Shown: piece after piece, positions 18,238 to 26,736 of the stretch
How the letters are laid out: each line of letters begins with the position of its first letter
Position numbering within the stretch: the first letter of the stretch is position 1
DNA from: Profundibacter amoris
Lineage (GTDB): Bacteria > Pseudomonadota > Alphaproteobacteria > Rhodobacterales > Rhodobacteraceae
NCBI RefSeq assembly: GCF_003544895.1
Contig: NZ_CP032125.1
Span: 510,001 to 574,000, forward strand
Length of the DNA: 64,000 nucleotides
Direction: 5' to 3'
Position numbers and translations under genes: made by a program
Notes under the pieces: generated by a model
What the model was told of the DNA's origin: nothing
What the model saw: only the letters and a program-made list of their open reading frames with translations
Databases searched by the model: none

Positions 18238-18291
18238 TTGTGTGGCGCTATATACTCCTTACCAAAGCTACACAGCCAAAGGACGTAAGAC

Positions 18292-18702
18292 ATGTTGATT
18301 TTTCACCTTGCCTATAACGTCACCGATCTGGATCTGACCCGCGCCTTTTATGGCGGGGTGCTGGGATGTGTCGAGGGGCGCAGCACCGATACATGGGTTG
18401 ATTTCAACTTTTTCGGCCACCAGATTTCGCTGCATCTGGGCGAACCCTTTGAAACCCGCGCCACCGGCAAGGTGGGCGATCATATGGTGATGATGCCGCA
18501 TCTGGGTGTTGTGCTGGCGATGGATGAATGGCAATCCTTGGCCGACCGCCTGAAGGATGCGGGCATCGAATTTGTCATCCCGCCGACCCTGCGCTTTGCC
18601 GGGCAGCCGGGCGAGCAAAGCACGATGTTCTTTCTGGATCCGTCAGGCAATCCGATCGAAGTTAAGGGATTTGCCGATATGGCCGGAGTGTTTGCTACAT
18701 GA
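18292..18702 (+). CDS. VOC-superfamily protein (glyoxalase/dioxygenase fold)
   Basis: A 136-residue single VOC domain made of two beta-alpha-beta-beta-beta halves. Possible metal ligands are H5 (FHLAYNVTDL), H44/H52 region and the Glu in FFLDPSGNPIEVKGF, the typical end of the fold. The substrate is unknown. GGACG lies about 8 bases before the ATG. Its stop overlaps the next gene, ghrA-like, as ATGA, so the two are cotranscribed. It is the first ordinary gene after the retron island. Confidence 0.85.
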   Translation: MLIFHLAYNVTDLDLTRAFYGGVLGCVEGRSTDTWVDFNFFGHQISLHLGEPFETRATGKVGDHMVMMPHLGVVLAMDEWQSLADRLKDAGIEFVIPPTLRFAGQPGEQSTMFFLDPSGNPIEVKGFADMAGVFAT

Positions 18703-19631
18703 CCACCATCCTGTTTGCCGCCGGTTCCAAGCGCTGGGCGGAATACGAAACCCCGTTGCGCCGCGCACTGGATGCGCTGGGGCTTGACTATACCCTGTCG
18801 CCCGAAACGGATGATCCGGCGCAGGTGGATTACATCATTTATGCGCCCAACCCGTCACTGCACGACTTTACCCCGTTAACCAATGCCAAGGCGGTGCTCA
18901 GCCTTTGGGCGGGGGTCGAGCGGATTGTCGGAAATGAAACCCTGACCATGCCGCTGGCCCGTATGGTAAATGACGGCATGACCGAAGGCATGGTGGAATG
19001 GGTGGTCGCCAATGTGTTGCGGCATCATCTGGGGCTGGACAGGTATGTGTTGAACCCGACCCGTGAATGGGCACCCCGTGTGCCGCCACTGGCGCGGGAC
19101 CGCAAGGTGGCGGTGCTGGGGCTGGGCGCGCTGGGGCAGGCCTGTGCAAAAGGGTTGGCCGGGATGAATTTCGACGTCACCGGCTGGAGCCGCAGCCGCA
19201 AGGATATTGCGGGGATCACCTGTCTGTCCGGTGATGACGGGTTGGCGCAGACCCTTGCGCGGGCGGAAATTCTGGTGTTGTTGCTGCCGTTGACAGCGGA
19301 TACCGAAAACCTGCTGAATGCAAAGCGGCTGGCGCAGATGCCCGCAGGGGCGGTGGTGATCAACCCCGGACGCGGCCCTTTGATTGATGACGACGCCCTG
19401 CTGGCGGCGCTGGATAGCGGACATATCGCCCATGCCACGCTGGATGTGTTCCGCAAGGAACCATTGCCCGCTGATCACCCTTATTGGGCGCACCCCAAAG
19501 TCACAGTTACCCCGCATATCGCCTCGGATTTCCGAACCGATAGTGCTGCGCAGGTGATCGCCGAGAATATCCGGCGGGGCGAGGCGGGGGAGCCATTGCT
19601 GCATCTGGTTGATCGCGGTGCGGGGTATTAG
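18699..19631 (+). CDS. D-2-hydroxyacid dehydrogenase (GhrA-like glyoxylate/hydroxypyruvate reductase)
   Basis: Reduces 2-oxoacids such as glyoxylate or hydroxypyruvate with NAD(P)H. The 310-residue protein has the nucleotide-binding VLGLGALGQA near residue 134, the active-site arginine in NPGRGPLID, and the catalytic histidine in TPHIASD. The lack of a long N-terminal domain and the sequence ALSLWAGVERI match the GhrA subgroup. It ends just before a double-hairpin element that can terminate transcripts from both sides. Confidence 0.88.
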   Translation: MTTILFAAGSKRWAEYETPLRRALDALGLDYTLSPETDDPAQVDYIIYAPNPSLHDFTPLTNAKAVLSLWAGVERIVGNETLTMPLARMVNDGMTEGMVEWVVANVLRHHLGLDRYVLNPTREWAPRVPPLARDRKVAVLGLGALGQACAKGLAGMNFDVTGWSRSRKDIAGITCLSGDDGLAQTLARAEILVLLLPLTADTENLLNAKRLAQMPAGAVVINPGRGPLIDDDALLAALDSGHIAHATLDVFRKEPLPADHPYWAHPKVTVTPHIASDFRTDSAAQVIAENIRRGEAGEPLLHLVDRGAGY

Positions 19632-19640
19632 AGCGACAGC

Positions 19641-19682
19641 CTGTTTTCTTTTAAAGAAAACAGATCGATATCTTTGCAAGAT
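19641..19682. repeat. Double-hairpin intergenic element, copy 1
   Basis: A 23-bp palindrome CTGTTTTCTT...AAGAAAACAG (19641-19663) is followed by a smaller one, ATCTTTGCAAGAT (19670-19682). It lies between convergent genes and can act as a terminator for both. A closely similar two-part element occurs at 30368-30411, so this is a dispersed repeat family. Confidence 0.7.
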
Positions 19683-19692
19683 TTAGGGGCCG

Positions 19693-20478
19693 TTATCGCA
19701 GGATCGGCGGGTTTTCCGGATCGCGCCCGGGGGCTGCGGGGCTGTGGGCGGCCGGTTTCTTTTCCGGCAGATCAAACCGTAAACCGGTTTTCTGCAAGGT
19801 GGCAATCAACGGGTCATCCCCTGCAATAAAGGTCACATCCAGCGGGGTTGCAAAGCCGCTGAAACTGACGGCCTCGCTGACCGCTTTGGCCAGGGCGATC
19901 TCGGCTTCCGGCAGGGCGTCGATAATCGCCAGCATGTGCCCGCTGTTGCCGCCCTCGTATTCCACAGCCACAAGATAGGCGGTTTTGGCCAGACCGGCGG
20001 CGATGGCCAGCTTGCTGTCCAGTGCGGCCAGCAAGGTTTCGGAGATGCCCGAGGGGGTGGAAAAACCGACGGGTCTGGCCTGAATTTCATCCGGTGCTTC
20101 ATCCAGTATTTCACCCAGCCACGCCATTGCATCCGCCGGTATCAGGATTGACGATGGCGCCACGCCAGGATTGACCGCCAACCCGATCCCTTGCCCCGAC
20201 AGCATCTTTGCTGCCACACGTCCCGACAGGGTGGCGTGATGGGCCGTGGCTTTGACAAATTCAGCCAACCGTTCCTCGCGATCGAACACCAGCAGATATT
20301 TTGCCCCGTCCACCTCGAACACCTCGGGTTTGATGGTATCGCCCTGTGCCTCGGCTTCCAGCAGCAGGAATAATTCGCTATCTGCCAGCCGTTCAAAGAA
20401 CCGCAGGCGCCGGGCTGTGTCTTCGGGGGCAGCTTGCATTGCCGCATGGGCGGTATCTAGCGGGGTTGGGTCAGTCAT
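19693..20478 (-). CDS. SseB-family protein
   Basis: A 261-residue protein with an SseB N-terminal domain (about residues 10-130, including FFERLADSELFLLLE and YLLVFDREERLAEF). The C-terminal half resembles the SseB C-terminal domain (KTAYLVAVEYEGG). E. coli SseB was linked to serine-sensitivity phenotypes, but the biochemical role is not known. The start overlaps the end of the upstream UDG-family gene by 8 bp. The last residues are proline-rich and disordered. Confidence 0.82.
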   Translation of the reverse strand: MTDPTPLDTAHAAMQAAPEDTARRLRFFERLADSELFLLLEAEAQGDTIKPEVFEVDGAKYLLVFDREERLAEFVKATAHHATLSGRVAAKMLSGQGIGLAVNPGVAPSSILIPADAMAWLGEILDEAPDEIQARPVGFSTPSGISETLLAALDSKLAIAAGLAKTAYLVAVEYEGGNSGHMLAIIDALPEAEIALAKAVSEAVSFSGFATPLDVTFIAGDDPLIATLQKTGLRFDLPEKKPAAHSPAAPGRDPENPPILR

Positions 20479-21064
20479 CCAGAACCTCTTTTACACGGGT
20501 TTTCAGCGCCGGTAGCAGATCGGTTGTAAACCACGGATTTTTCCTGATCCAGCCTGTATTGCGCCAGGACGGATGGGGCAAGGGGAATAGATCGGGCGCA
20601 TGGTCGCGCCAGCCCTGAACGGTGCGTGTCACCCCGCCGCTGGCGGCTTTGCCCAGATGCCATTTCTGGGCGTATCCGCCAACCAGCAGGGTCAGGCGGA
20701 CCTGTGTCAGATGGCGGATAAGGTCATCGCGCCATGTCTCGGCGCAGAGTTTGGGCGGCGGCAGGTCTGACCCTTTGGCATCATACCCCGGAAAGCAAAA
20801 GCCCATCGGCGCAAAGGCGAATTTCTGCAGGTCGTAGAAGGTGCGGCTATCCACCCCCAGCCAATCGCGCAAACGATCACCCGAGGGATCATCAAACGGT
20901 TTGCCCGAGTCATGTACCCGTGCGCCCGGCGCCTGTCCGGCAATCAGGATACGGGCCTGCGGATCCAGCCAGATAACGGGACGTGGCTGATGGGCTGTGG
21001 CCGTGGCCGCAAAGCGGACGGCGCAAAGGCGGCAGGCTTGTAGGCGGGCAATAAACTGATCCAT
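20471..21064 (-). CDS. Uracil-DNA glycosylase family protein
   Basis: A 197-residue UDG-superfamily protein. The N-terminal active-site segment is GQAPGARVHDSGKPFDDPSG (about 42-61) and the C-terminal catalytic loop is PLPHPSWRN (about 160). Cysteines CRLC (11-14) stand where iron-sulfur UDGs have theirs, but the full four-cysteine set is not evident. It belongs to a conserved subgroup whose activity on uracil is not established. Divergent from the arsR-like gene at 21158. Confidence 0.82.
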   Translation of the reverse strand: MDQFIARLQACRLCAVRFAATATAHQPRPVIWLDPQARILIAGQAPGARVHDSGKPFDDPSGDRLRDWLGVDSRTFYDLQKFAFAPMGFCFPGYDAKGSDLPPPKLCAETWRDDLIRHLTQVRLTLLVGGYAQKWHLGKAASGGVTRTVQGWRDHAPDLFPLPHPSWRNTGWIRKNPWFTTDLLPALKTRVKEVLDD

Positions 21065-21126
21065 TTAATATGGTTCCATTCGATGAAATTACCCCAAGGT
21101 TTTCTAAGTTGCAATTTAGGCTTGCT

Positions 21127-21156
21127 TATGTTTCTATATTTTTAGTAACATAGAAA
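21127..21156. promoter_or_regulatory. Nested inverted repeats before the arsR-like gene (candidate operator)
   Basis: TTTCTAT (21131-21137) pairs with ATAGAAA (21150-21156), and TATGTT (21127-21132) with AACATA (21147-21152). A TATATT at 21135-21140 may be the -10 box. The repeats cover the promoter and end one base before the start codon, suiting autorepression by the ArsR protein. No ribosome-binding site precedes the ATG, so the transcript may be nearly leaderless. Confidence 0.45.
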
Positions 21157-21157
21157 T

Positions 21158-21502
21158 ATGGAACAAAAAAATATCACCCCTTTAAGCATTGAGCGCGCCG
21201 CATCAACATTTGCCGCCCTTGGTTCAGAGCAACGGCTAACAGTGCTAAACATTCTGGTTAGAGCTGGAGACGCTGGAATTTCCATTGGCACGCTTGGAAA
21301 ACGCAGTGGCATCACAGGGTCGACCCTTACACATCATTTGAAAATCCTGACTCAAGCGGGCTTGGTACAGCAAACAAAACGCGGACGATCAATTATCTGC
21401 GCCGCTGTTGCCTATGATCAGATCAATACTCTTTCACAGTATCTGCTGTCCGAATGTTGTGCCGATTGTGCCTTGGAAAGCGGGGATCCTGAAATTGACT
21501 GA
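21158..21502 (+). CDS. ArsR-family metalloregulator
   Basis: A 114-residue winged-helix repressor: AASTFAALGSEQRLTVLNIL (helix 1-2) and SGITGSTLTHHLKILTQAGLV (recognition helix). A C-terminal cluster CCADC could bind a metal or metalloid. It overlaps the permease gene downstream by 8 bp, so it probably senses the same compound that the permease exports and releases the operon on binding. The inducer cannot be told from sequence. Confidence 0.9.
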   Translation: MEQKNITPLSIERAASTFAALGSEQRLTVLNILVRAGDAGISIGTLGKRSGITGSTLTHHLKILTQAGLVQQTKRGRSIICAAVAYDQINTLSQYLLSECCADCALESGDPEID

Positions 21503-22544
21503 TCATACGCATAGCTATAGCCGCAAAGACGCCGGACCCCCGCTATGGAAACGAATAGACAAAGCGTGGGTGGTAATACTGTTAATCCCGATATTGCTGG
21601 TAATTTTTGACAGACCGCAATTGTTCCCAACAGTAATATTTGCAGCACAAGCAATATTGAAAACTGGAGTCTTTATCGTATTTGCTGTGCTTGCCGTTGG
21701 TTATCTAAAGGCAACCGGGGCAGAAACATTGCTGGCGCGCGCTTTTGAGGGGCGCGAAGTAAGGATGATATTGATGGCCGCGCTACTGGGCGGGTTGTCA
21801 CCGTTTTGCTCCTGCGAGGTAATCCCATTTATCGCCGTGCTATTGGCCGTTGGCGCGCCATTGTCTGCCGTCATGGCGTTTTGGTTGTCCTCTCCGATAA
21901 TGGATCCGGCAATGTTTCTAATTACGTCAGGCACATTAGGGTTTGATTTTGCCATCGCCAAAACGATTGCCGCAGTCGGAGTTGGATTGCTAGGCGGGTT
22001 TACCGTGAAAATCTTTGCCAAAAGCATGGTTTTTTCCAACCCTCTTCGTCCTACGGAGGCACAGCCGGAATGTGGTTGCGGCAGCCAGGCCACAGCATTC
22101 AGCGGTAAGCCCGAGTGGGCTTTCTGGCATGATGCCAAGCGGCGTAGGATATTCCGCACAACCGTAATCGAAAATGCGTTGTTCTTAGGTAAATGGCTGT
22201 TATTGGCCTATCTTTTCGAAGCATTGATGATTCGCTATGTGCCCGCAGAGATGATTGCATCTATTTTGGGCGGAGATGGTATAGCGCCCATTTTGCTGGG
22301 TGCCCTATTGGGCGGTCCCGCATATTTGAATGGCTATGCTGCTGTGCCTTTGATGGATGCCTTGCTTGATCAGGGGATGAGTAACGGTGCCGCAATGTCA
22401 TTTGTCATCGCAGGCGGTATCAGCAGCATTCCCGCAGCAATTGCTGTCTGGGCCTTGGTCAAACCACGCGTTTTTTATGCCTATATTGCGACTGCAATGA
22501 CCGGTGCTGTTATTGCGGGAATGTTGTGGAACATCGTTGCCTAA
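21495..22544 (+). CDS. YraQ/ArsP-type permease
   Basis: A 349-residue membrane protein of the DUF318 permease family, which includes ArsP-type exporters of organoarsenicals and relatives. It has two halves of about four helices, each with the repeated G-x-x-S-P-type loop (LGGLSPFCSCEVIPFIAVLL and the later half with GGISSIPAAI). The middle loop carries a CGCGSQ metal-binding-like motif. The likely start is TTG at 21495 with GGGGA eight bases upstream, overlapping the ArsR stop; the frame is open earlier but that lies in arsR. A second ArsR/YraQ pair is at 46.8-48.2 kb. Confidence 0.85.
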   Translation: MTDHTHSYSRKDAGPPLWKRIDKAWVVILLIPILLVIFDRPQLFPTVIFAAQAILKTGVFIVFAVLAVGYLKATGAETLLARAFEGREVRMILMAALLGGLSPFCSCEVIPFIAVLLAVGAPLSAVMAFWLSSPIMDPAMFLITSGTLGFDFAIAKTIAAVGVGLLGGFTVKIFAKSMVFSNPLRPTEAQPECGCGSQATAFSGKPEWAFWHDAKRRRIFRTTVIENALFLGKWLLLAYLFEALMIRYVPAEMIASILGGDGIAPILLGALLGGPAYLNGYAAVPLMDALLDQGMSNGAAMSFVIAGGISSIPAAIAVWALVKPRVFYAYIATAMTGAVIAGMLWNIVA

Positions 22545-22632
22545 TTGATTGCGCCGACCCATCGCTTATACTATCTGTAGCGAACCGGCCCCGCATGTCC
22601 GATCGAGGGTGGGACAACAAAGGGGGATATGG

Positions 22633-23115
22633 GTGCGAACCATTGGCATAGCGATTGTTTTCTTCGCCCTTTGGCTGTTGATGTCCGGTATTTTCGAACC
22701 TTTCATCATCGGGTTGGGCGTGGCTTCAGTGCTGTTGACGCTATTCATCACCAGCCGGATGGACGCACAGGATGGCGATCGGGTCAAACTGCTGCTGGCC
22801 CCGGTGAAATACGCCAAATATCTGGCTTGGTTAATGCTGGAAATCGCCCGTGCCAACTGGGCTGTGACCAAGATTATACTGGCCCGCGATATGCCGATCC
22901 GCCAGCATCTGTTCAAAACGCCCTACACCCAGAAAACCGATGTCGGGCAGGTGATCTTTGCCAATTCGATCACCCTGACACCGGGCACCATCACGGTTGA
23001 AACCGAGGACGGGCATTTTCTGGTACATGCCGTTTCCTGGTCCGAAGACGACCCCGACGCGCTGGCCGATATGGACGCGCGGATTACGGCCTGCGAAACC
23101 GCAGGGGGCGCGTGA
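22633..23115 (+). CDS. mrpE: Na+/H+ antiporter subunit E
   Basis: A 160-residue MnhE-type membrane subunit with two N-terminal helices (IGIAIVFFALWLLMSG and FIIGLGVASVLLTLF) and the family's SITLTPGTITVE motif. The GTG start at 22633 has AGGGGG six bases upstream; earlier codons in frame have no signal. It is the first gene of a ten-gene Mrp-type operon, the next genes being overlapped by a few bases each. Confidence 0.93.
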   Translation: MRTIGIAIVFFALWLLMSGIFEPFIIGLGVASVLLTLFITSRMDAQDGDRVKLLLAPVKYAKYLAWLMLEIARANWAVTKIILARDMPIRQHLFKTPYTQKTDVGQVIFANSITLTPGTITVETEDGHFLVHAVSWSEDDPDALADMDARITACETAGGA

Positions 23116-23408
23116 TGTTTGTTTTTGCCATCTTCGCGCTGTTTATTGCCATGGTGCTGGTTCTGGTGCGCCTATACGCCGGTCCGACGCTGTATGATCG
23201 CGTGTTGGCGGTCAATTCCTTCGGCACCCATACAGTGCTGTTCATCGGGGTGATCGGGTTTCTGACCGGCCGGCCCGATTTTCTGGATATCGCACTGCTT
23301 TATGCGCTGATCAATTTCGTTGGCACCATCGCGATCCTGAAATATTTCCGCTACCGTGCCATCGGGGATGTCCACCAGCGCCCCACAGATCGGGAGATCG
23401 GGCATTGA
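23115..23408 (+). CDS. mrpF: Na+/H+ antiporter subunit F
   Basis: A 97-residue MnhF subunit with three predicted membrane helices and the conserved RLYAGPTLYDRVLAVN segment. It starts at the ATG within the mrpE stop (TGATG); a GTG directly before it is an alternative. Mrp F subunits help assemble the membrane complex that exchanges Na+ or K+ for protons. Confidence 0.92.
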   Translation: MFVFAIFALFIAMVLVLVRLYAGPTLYDRVLAVNSFGTHTVLFIGVIGFLTGRPDFLDIALLYALINFVGTIAILKYFRYRAIGDVHQRPTDREIGH

Positions 23409-23773
23409 GCGCGCTGGAGATCATCATCAACCTGCTAAGCTGGTTCTTTATCGTTTCGGGATCGGTCTTTGTGGTAATCGGCGCGGTCGGCACTATTCGG
23501 TTCCCCGATTTCTGGTCGCGGCTGCATGCGGCCTCGATCACCGATAGCGCGGGGATGATCCTGCTGGTAATCGGCATGTGCCTGCAAGCGGGGCCAACGC
23601 TGGTCACTGTGAAACTGCTGATCATCGGGGTGTTCCTGTTTATCACCGGCCCGACCTCGACCCACGCTGTGGCCAACGCCGCCCTTGTCACCGGTCTGCG
23701 CCCGCCCGAGGGCGAAGGGCTGAGTGGGGCCGAGCCGGAACCATTGAAACTGGAAGGGGAAGGCGATGCTTGA
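23405..23773 (+). CDS. mrpG: Na+/H+ antiporter subunit G
   Basis: A 122-residue MnhG/PhaG subunit, with three helices and the conserved GTIRFPDFWSRLHA motif (about 32-45). It starts with TTG at 23405 overlapping the mrpF stop, preceded by GGGAG. The end of the protein is an acidic extension overlapping the next gene by 8 bp. Confidence 0.92.
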   Translation: MSALEIIINLLSWFFIVSGSVFVVIGAVGTIRFPDFWSRLHAASITDSAGMILLVIGMCLQAGPTLVTVKLLIIGVFLFITGPTSTHAVANAALVTGLRPPEGEGLSGAEPEPLKLEGEGDA

Positions 23774-24332
23774 TCTGTTCATCGACCTGTCCCTGTTCAC
23801 CATGCTGGTGGCCACCGCTTTCGCCATCGTAAAAATGCGCCGCCTGTTTGGTGTGACCATGATGGCGGGCGTGTTCAGCCTGTTGTCGGCCATGCTGCTG
23901 GTCACACTGGATGCGGTCGATGTGGCCTTTACCGAGGCCGCTGTCGGCGCGGGTATTTCAACCGTTCTGATGCTGTCGACCCTGACCCTGACATCGCGGA
24001 TCGAAAAGAAGCCGGTCCACACCCCGTGGATCCCGCTGCTGGTGGTCACTGTCACAGGTGCCGCAATCATTTACGGCACGCTGGATATGCCGAATTTTGG
24101 TGATGCCAATGCCCCTGCACAGGTCGGCGTGGCCGCGCAATATATGGAGCGCGGCCCCGAGGATATGGATATCCCCAATGTCGTGACCTATATTCTGGCC
24201 AGCTATCGCGGCTATGACACGATGGGCGAAACCGCTGTGGTTTTCACCGCCGGTGTCGGGGTGCTGATGCTGATTTCCGGATTGCGCCGTCGTCGCCGCA
24301 AGCACGCCAAGGATGAAAGGGAGGTTAGCTGA
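23766..24332 (+). CDS. DUF4040 antiporter subunit (MrpA C-terminal/MnhB-like part)
   Basis: A 188-residue membrane protein carrying the DUF4040 domain, the piece that in classical Mrp systems is the C-terminal part of the large MrpA subunit. The motif VAFTEAAVGAGISTVLML (about 57-74) is typical. Here it is a separate gene, so the MrpA function is split. The C-terminus is a basic tail (RRRRRKHAKDE). Begins with ATG after GGGGAAGG and overlaps mrpG. Confidence 0.85.
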   Translation: MLDLFIDLSLFTMLVATAFAIVKMRRLFGVTMMAGVFSLLSAMLLVTLDAVDVAFTEAAVGAGISTVLMLSTLTLTSRIEKKPVHTPWIPLLVVTVTGAAIIYGTLDMPNFGDANAPAQVGVAAQYMERGPEDMDIPNVVTYILASYRGYDTMGETAVVFTAGVGVLMLISGLRRRRRKHAKDEREVS

Positions 24333-24772
24333 TGCACCACCACCTGATCCTGCGTGTTGTTACCAAAATGCTGGTCGCTCCGATCATCCTGTTTGCGCTT
24401 TATGTGCAGTTCCATGGTGATTTTTCACCCGGTGGCGGGTTTCAGGCGGGTGTGATCATGGCCGTTGGATTTATCCTATATGGTATCGTTTACGGCATGG
24501 AAAATGTGCAGGCGGTTTTGCCTGCATGGCTGGCGCACAAAATGATGGCGCTGGGGGTTCTGATCTATGCCGGCACCGGTGTAGTGGCGCTGTTTCTGGG
24601 CTATGACTTTCTGGATTACGGATCCTTTTCACCGCAGCACCCGTCCCACGGCCAACACTGGGGAATTTTTGCGGTGGAATTCGGGGTGCTGGTGACAGTG
24701 ACCGGCGTTATGATCTCGATCTACTATGCCTTTGCGTCCCGCCGCCCCGCCATCAGTGACGAGGAATGGTGA
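24332..24772 (+). CDS. mrpB: Na+/H+ antiporter subunit B
   Basis: A 146-residue MnhB domain protein with four helices and the family hallmark HGDFSPGGGFQAGV (about 29-42). MnhB lies next to the MrpA C-terminal part in the complex. It starts in the stop codon of the DUF4040 gene and ends one base into mrpC. Confidence 0.93.
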   Translation: MHHHLILRVVTKMLVAPIILFALYVQFHGDFSPGGGFQAGVIMAVGFILYGIVYGMENVQAVLPAWLAHKMMALGVLIYAGTGVVALFLGYDFLDYGSFSPQHPSHGQHWGIFAVEFGVLVTVTGVMISIYYAFASRRPAISDEEW

Positions 24773-25200
24773 TGCCGACGCTTGAATTCATTCTTGGCCA
24801 TATGAATTACTGGCTGTTCACCGTTCTGATGATGACCGGCCTGTATATCGTTGTGGCCAAAGGCAACCTGATCAAGAAAATCGTCGGGCTGAACCTGTTT
24901 CAATCGGCGGTATTCATGTTCTACATTTCGCTTGGCAAGGTCACCGGCGGCACTGCGCCGATTTTCCCGCTGGATATGCAGATTGACCCCGAAACGGTTT
25001 ACACCAACCCGTTGCCACATGTGCTGATCCTGACGGCAATTGTGGTCGGCATTGCCACCACGTCACTGGGTCTGGCGCTGATTGTGCGTATCCGCGAGGA
25101 GTATGACACCATCGAAGAGGACGAAATTCTGGCGATCGAAACCGAGCTGGTCCGCAAGGAAAACCGGACCCACGGCGAATCCATGGGGGGGCGTGCCTAG
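24772..25200 (+). CDS. mrpC: Na+/H+ antiporter subunit C (NuoK-like)
   Basis: A 142-residue subunit homologous to NuoK of complex I, with three helices and the KKIVGLNLFQSAVFMFYI stretch containing the conserved helix. The start at 24772 has GAGGAA six bases upstream; an ATG at 24766 in frame is too close to that site. The cytoplasmic C-terminus is acidic. Confidence 0.92.
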   Translation: MPTLEFILGHMNYWLFTVLMMTGLYIVVAKGNLIKKIVGLNLFQSAVFMFYISLGKVTGGTAPIFPLDMQIDPETVYTNPLPHVLILTAIVVGIATTSLGLALIVRIREEYDTIEEDEILAIETELVRKENRTHGESMGGRA

Positions 25201-26736
25201 ATGTCGGCCGAAGCCCTGCACACAGCGCGCACCCTGTCGGACCATTTGCCAATTCTGGTGGTGCTGGTGCCGTTTCTGGCCGCACCCCTGACCGTGCTGA
25301 TCGGTTCGCGCCGTCTGGCGTGGCCGATTGCCTTTTGCGCGGCGCTGGCTTCGTTCATTATTTCGGTGTTGTTATTATTACGGGTGCTGGACAGCGGCGT
25401 GATTTCCTATGCCATAGGTGGCTGGTTGCCGCCGCTTGGTATCGAATACCGGATTGATGCGGCCAATGCGTTTGTGTTGTTGCTGGTGTCTGCCATCGGC
25501 ACCATCGTGCTGCCCTACACGATCCAGAGCATCAAAAACGAAATCACCCCGCGGCATCAGACCCTATTCTACACCATGTATCTGCTGTGTTTCACTGGTC
25601 TGCTGGGGGTGGTGGTGACAGGGGATGCGTTCAACGTGTTCGTGTTCCTCGAAATTTCGTCCCTGTCGACCTATGTGCTGGTCGCAATGGGGTCACGCAC
25701 GGACAAACGCGCGCTGACAGCGGCCTATGATTACCTGATCATGGGCACCATCGGCGCTACGTTTTTCGTGATCGGCATCGGCTTTCTATATGCCGCCACC
25801 GGCACCCTGAACATGGCTGATATTGCCCGCTATATTCAGGAGCACGGCACCAACCGCACGCTGGAAACCGCCTTTGCCTTTATTGTGGTCGGCATGGGGC
25901 TGAAGGCCGCTGTTTACCCGCTGCACCTGTGGCTGCCAAACGCCTATACCTATGCGCCCTCGGCGGTGACATCTTTCCTTGCCGCCACCGCCACCAAAGT
26001 TGCCATCTATGTGCTGCTGCGGTTTATGTTCACCATTTTCCAGCCGGATTTCCTGTTTGAAATGCACGCCGTTCGGTGGGTGATGATGCCGCTGGCGATC
26101 CTTGCGATGTTCGCCGCCTCGCTGATTGCCGTGTTCCAGAGCGATTTCAAGCGCATGCTGGCCTATTCCAGCATCGCCCAGATCGGTTACATCCTGCTGG
26201 GCATCGGCATGTTGTCGACCACGGGCCTGACCGCCGCCATTGTGCATCTGTTCAACCACGGTATCACAAAGGCGGCCCTGTTCATGGGCGTTGGCGCGCT
26301 GGTGCTGCGGTCGGGCGGTTCATTCTATGCCAAAATCGAAGGCATGGGAAAAGCGATGCCGTTCACAAGTTTCGCCATCGTCATTGCCGGCCTTTCGCTG
26401 ATCGGGGTGCCGGGCACTGCCGGTTTCATCAGCAAATGGGTGCTGGTGCAGGCCGCGATTGAACAGGGCTACTGGCCGCTGGCACTGGCGATTGTCGGAT
26501 CAAGCCTGCTTGCGATTATCTATGTTTGGAGGGTGATCGAAACCCTATACATGAAACAACCCGCCGAGGGCTGGACACGGCAAGAGGCGCCGCTGACCAT
26601 GCTGGTGCCGCTGTGGATTATGGCCGGGGCAACCGTGTGGTTCGGTGTTGATACCGACCTGACGATGACAGCGGCCCGCGCAGCCGCCGACGGTCTGTTG
26701 CACGGGTTTATGGGGGGCGTCGCCAGTGGAAACTAA
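25201..26736 (+). CDS. mrpD: Na+/H+ antiporter subunit D (NuoN/M-like), copy 1
   Basis: A 511-residue proton-antiporter membrane subunit with about 14 helices, homologous to NuoL/M/N. Conserved elements include EISSLSTYVLVA (Glu of helix 5), GLKAAVYPLHLWLPNAYTYAPSAVTSFLA (Lys of helix 7 region) and the FKRMLAYSSIAQIG segment. It directly follows mrpC. It is one of three such subunits in the operon, more than the usual two (MrpA and MrpD). Confidence 0.93.
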   Translation: MSAEALHTARTLSDHLPILVVLVPFLAAPLTVLIGSRRLAWPIAFCAALASFIISVLLLLRVLDSGVISYAIGGWLPPLGIEYRIDAANAFVLLLVSAIGTIVLPYTIQSIKNEITPRHQTLFYTMYLLCFTGLLGVVVTGDAFNVFVFLEISSLSTYVLVAMGSRTDKRALTAAYDYLIMGTIGATFFVIGIGFLYAATGTLNMADIARYIQEHGTNRTLETAFAFIVVGMGLKAAVYPLHLWLPNAYTYAPSAVTSFLAATATKVAIYVLLRFMFTIFQPDFLFEMHAVRWVMMPLAILAMFAASLIAVFQSDFKRMLAYSSIAQIGYILLGIGMLSTTGLTAAIVHLFNHGITKAALFMGVGALVLRSGGSFYAKIEGMGKAMPFTSFAIVIAGLSLIGVPGTAGFISKWVLVQAAIEQGYWPLALAIVGSSLLAIIYVWRVIETLYMKQPAEGWTRQEAPLTMLVPLWIMAGATVWFGVDTDLTMTAARAAADGLLHGFMGGVASGN

